Shown here: positions 5,212 through 5,967 of the stretch, one piece after another
Position numbering within the stretch: the first letter of the stretch is position 1
Layout: the number at the start of each line of letters is the position of its first letter
Origin: Actinomycetota bacterium
GTDB lineage: Bacteria > Actinomycetota > Actinomycetes > S36-B12 > UBA5976
NCBI GenBank assembly: GCA_009923375.1
Contig: RFTO01000076.1
Coordinates: 1-5,967, forward strand
Direction of reading: 5' to 3'
Length of the DNA stretch: 5,967 bases
Translations under genes and position numbers: made by a program
The notes under the pieces: generated by a model
What the model was told of the DNA's origin: nothing
Seen by the model: the letters and a program-made list of their open reading frames with translations, nothing else
Databases searched by the model: none

Positions 5212-5967
5212 GTGGCACGCGCTGACGGTCGACTCGGGCATCACCTACTCGACGAAGACAAAGGACCGCAAGATGCTTGCGGCGTGGTCGGAATCTGGGC
5301 GCCCGATGAGGATGTCGCCCGACTTGCGTATTTCAGTTTGTACGCATTGCAGCACCGTGGCCAGGAATCAGCCGGTATCGCAGTAAGTAACGGCGACCGG
5401 ATTTTGGTTGTGAAGGACATGGGCCTGGTTGCTCAAGTGTTCAACGAAGAAGCACTTAACAGCCTCACCGGCTCTATTGCGGTGGGGCACACGCGTTATT
5501 CCACCACCGGCGCGAGTACCTGGCACAACGCGCAGCCCACATTCGCCTCGACGAGTCACGGGCACATCGCCTTGGGACACAACGGAAATCTGACGAATAC
5601 GCTCGAGTTGGCGGCCAAGCTCGGACCCACCACCCCAACCCCGCAAAACGTGCATAGACCGCGCGCTACCAGCGACACCGATGTGCTCACTGGATTACTT
5701 GCGGCAGCGACCACCACCGATCTGATGCAAGCTGCACTTGAAATCTTGCCGATGGCTGCAGGAGCCTTCTCACTTGTCTTCTGCGATGAACAGACGCTTT
5801 ACGCCGCCCGCGACCCGCAAGGTGTGAGGCCCCTCTCCATTGGCAAGTTGCCAAATGGCTGGGTTGTCGCAAGTGAGACGGCTGCCTTGGACATCATCGG
5901 TGCGGAGTACGTGCGCGAGGTGGAGCCGGGGGAGATCATTGCCATTGATGCGGATGGTGTGCGCTCA
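5212..5967 (+). CDS. purF: Amidophosphoribosyltransferase, N-terminal part (gene truncated by window end)
   Basis: PurF (EC 2.4.2.14) makes 5-phosphoribosylamine from PRPP and glutamine, the committed and usually feedback-inhibited first step. The first 252 residues are present, covering the N-terminal nucleophile (Ntn) glutaminase domain. Key blocks are DACGVVGIW (21-29) with the expected nucleophile Cys23, LQHRGQESAGI (46-56), GHTRYSTTG (92-100) with the glutamine-binding Arg, LGHNGNLTN (121-129) with the oxyanion Asn-Gly pair, TSDTDVL (153-159), ARDPQGVRPLSIGK (199-212) and ASETAALD (220-227). The frame has no stop before the window end. GTG at 5212 is the only start codon between the in-frame TAG at 5176 and the catalytic block, so Cys23 is preceded by a 22-residue propeptide that must be removed, as in the Bacillus-type enzyme. 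The phosphoribosyltransferase domain and any Fe-S cluster cysteines lie beyond the window. Confidence 0.96.
   Translation, partial: MARADGRLGHHLLDEDKGPQDACGVVGIWAPDEDVARLAYFSLYALQHRGQESAGIAVSNGDRILVVKDMGLVAQVFNEEALNSLTGSIAVGHTRYSTTGASTWHNAQPTFASTSHGHIALGHNGNLTNTLELAAKLGPTTPTPQNVHRPRATSDTDVLTGLLAAATTTDLMQAALEILPMAAGAFSLVFCDEQTLYAARDPQGVRPLSIGKLPNGWVVASETAALDIIGAEYVREVEPGEIIAIDADGVRS

Noticed and set aside
5057..5386. 109-codon ORF starting at the end of the SCP-like gene (TGATG junction) and running into purF out of frame
   Set aside because: The start/stop overlap is tempting, but the product is Ser/Pro/Cys-rich with no recognised family, and it overlaps the conserved catalytic region of purF by about 175 bases.

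Overview
The window is a de novo purine biosynthesis cluster with every gene on the + strand, in the order purB (3' end only), purC, purS, purQ, purL, a small SCP-like gene, then purF (5' part only). The gene order, the split PurS/PurQ/small-PurL form of FGAM synthase, the SCP-like gene between purL and purF, the fairly GC-rich sequence (judged by eye, not computed) and the frequent GTG/TTG starts all point to an actinobacterium. The closest family-level match cannot be decided from the sequence alone.

Layout: bases 1-398 are the C-terminal part of adenylosuccinate lyase. Bases 399-477 are a gap holding four tandem 15-bp units, followed by a good Shine-Dalgarno sequence for purC. purC (478-1365) is followed by a 39-bp gap with an actinobacterial -10-like hexamer placed exactly where a leaderless purS transcript would need it. 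purS, purQ and purL are locked together by 4-base start/stop overlaps (GTGA, ATGA). A 133-residue SCP-like protein of unknown role starts 19 bp after purL. A 151-bp gap without a convincing gene follows, then purF starts at a GTG preceded by a second TAGGNT hexamer. purF runs off the end of the window.

Function: PurF makes phosphoribosylamine (step 1). PurL, PurQ and PurS form the FGAM synthase complex (step 4). PurC makes SAICAR (step 7) and PurB removes fumarate from it (step 8) and from adenylosuccinate in AMP synthesis. All enzymes are cytoplasmic. purD, purM, purN/T, purE/K and purH are not in the window. No PurR-type operator, purine riboswitch or U-tract terminator was recognised.

This is mainly a conventional metabolic operon and I see no new multi-gene system in it. 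The points that deserve a second look are small: the tandem-repeat leader with a tiny ORF whose stop overlaps the purC start, the paired TAGGNTTGG start-site signals at purS and purF, the uncharacterised SCP-like gene fixed inside a purine operon, and the 22-residue propeptide predicted for PurF.
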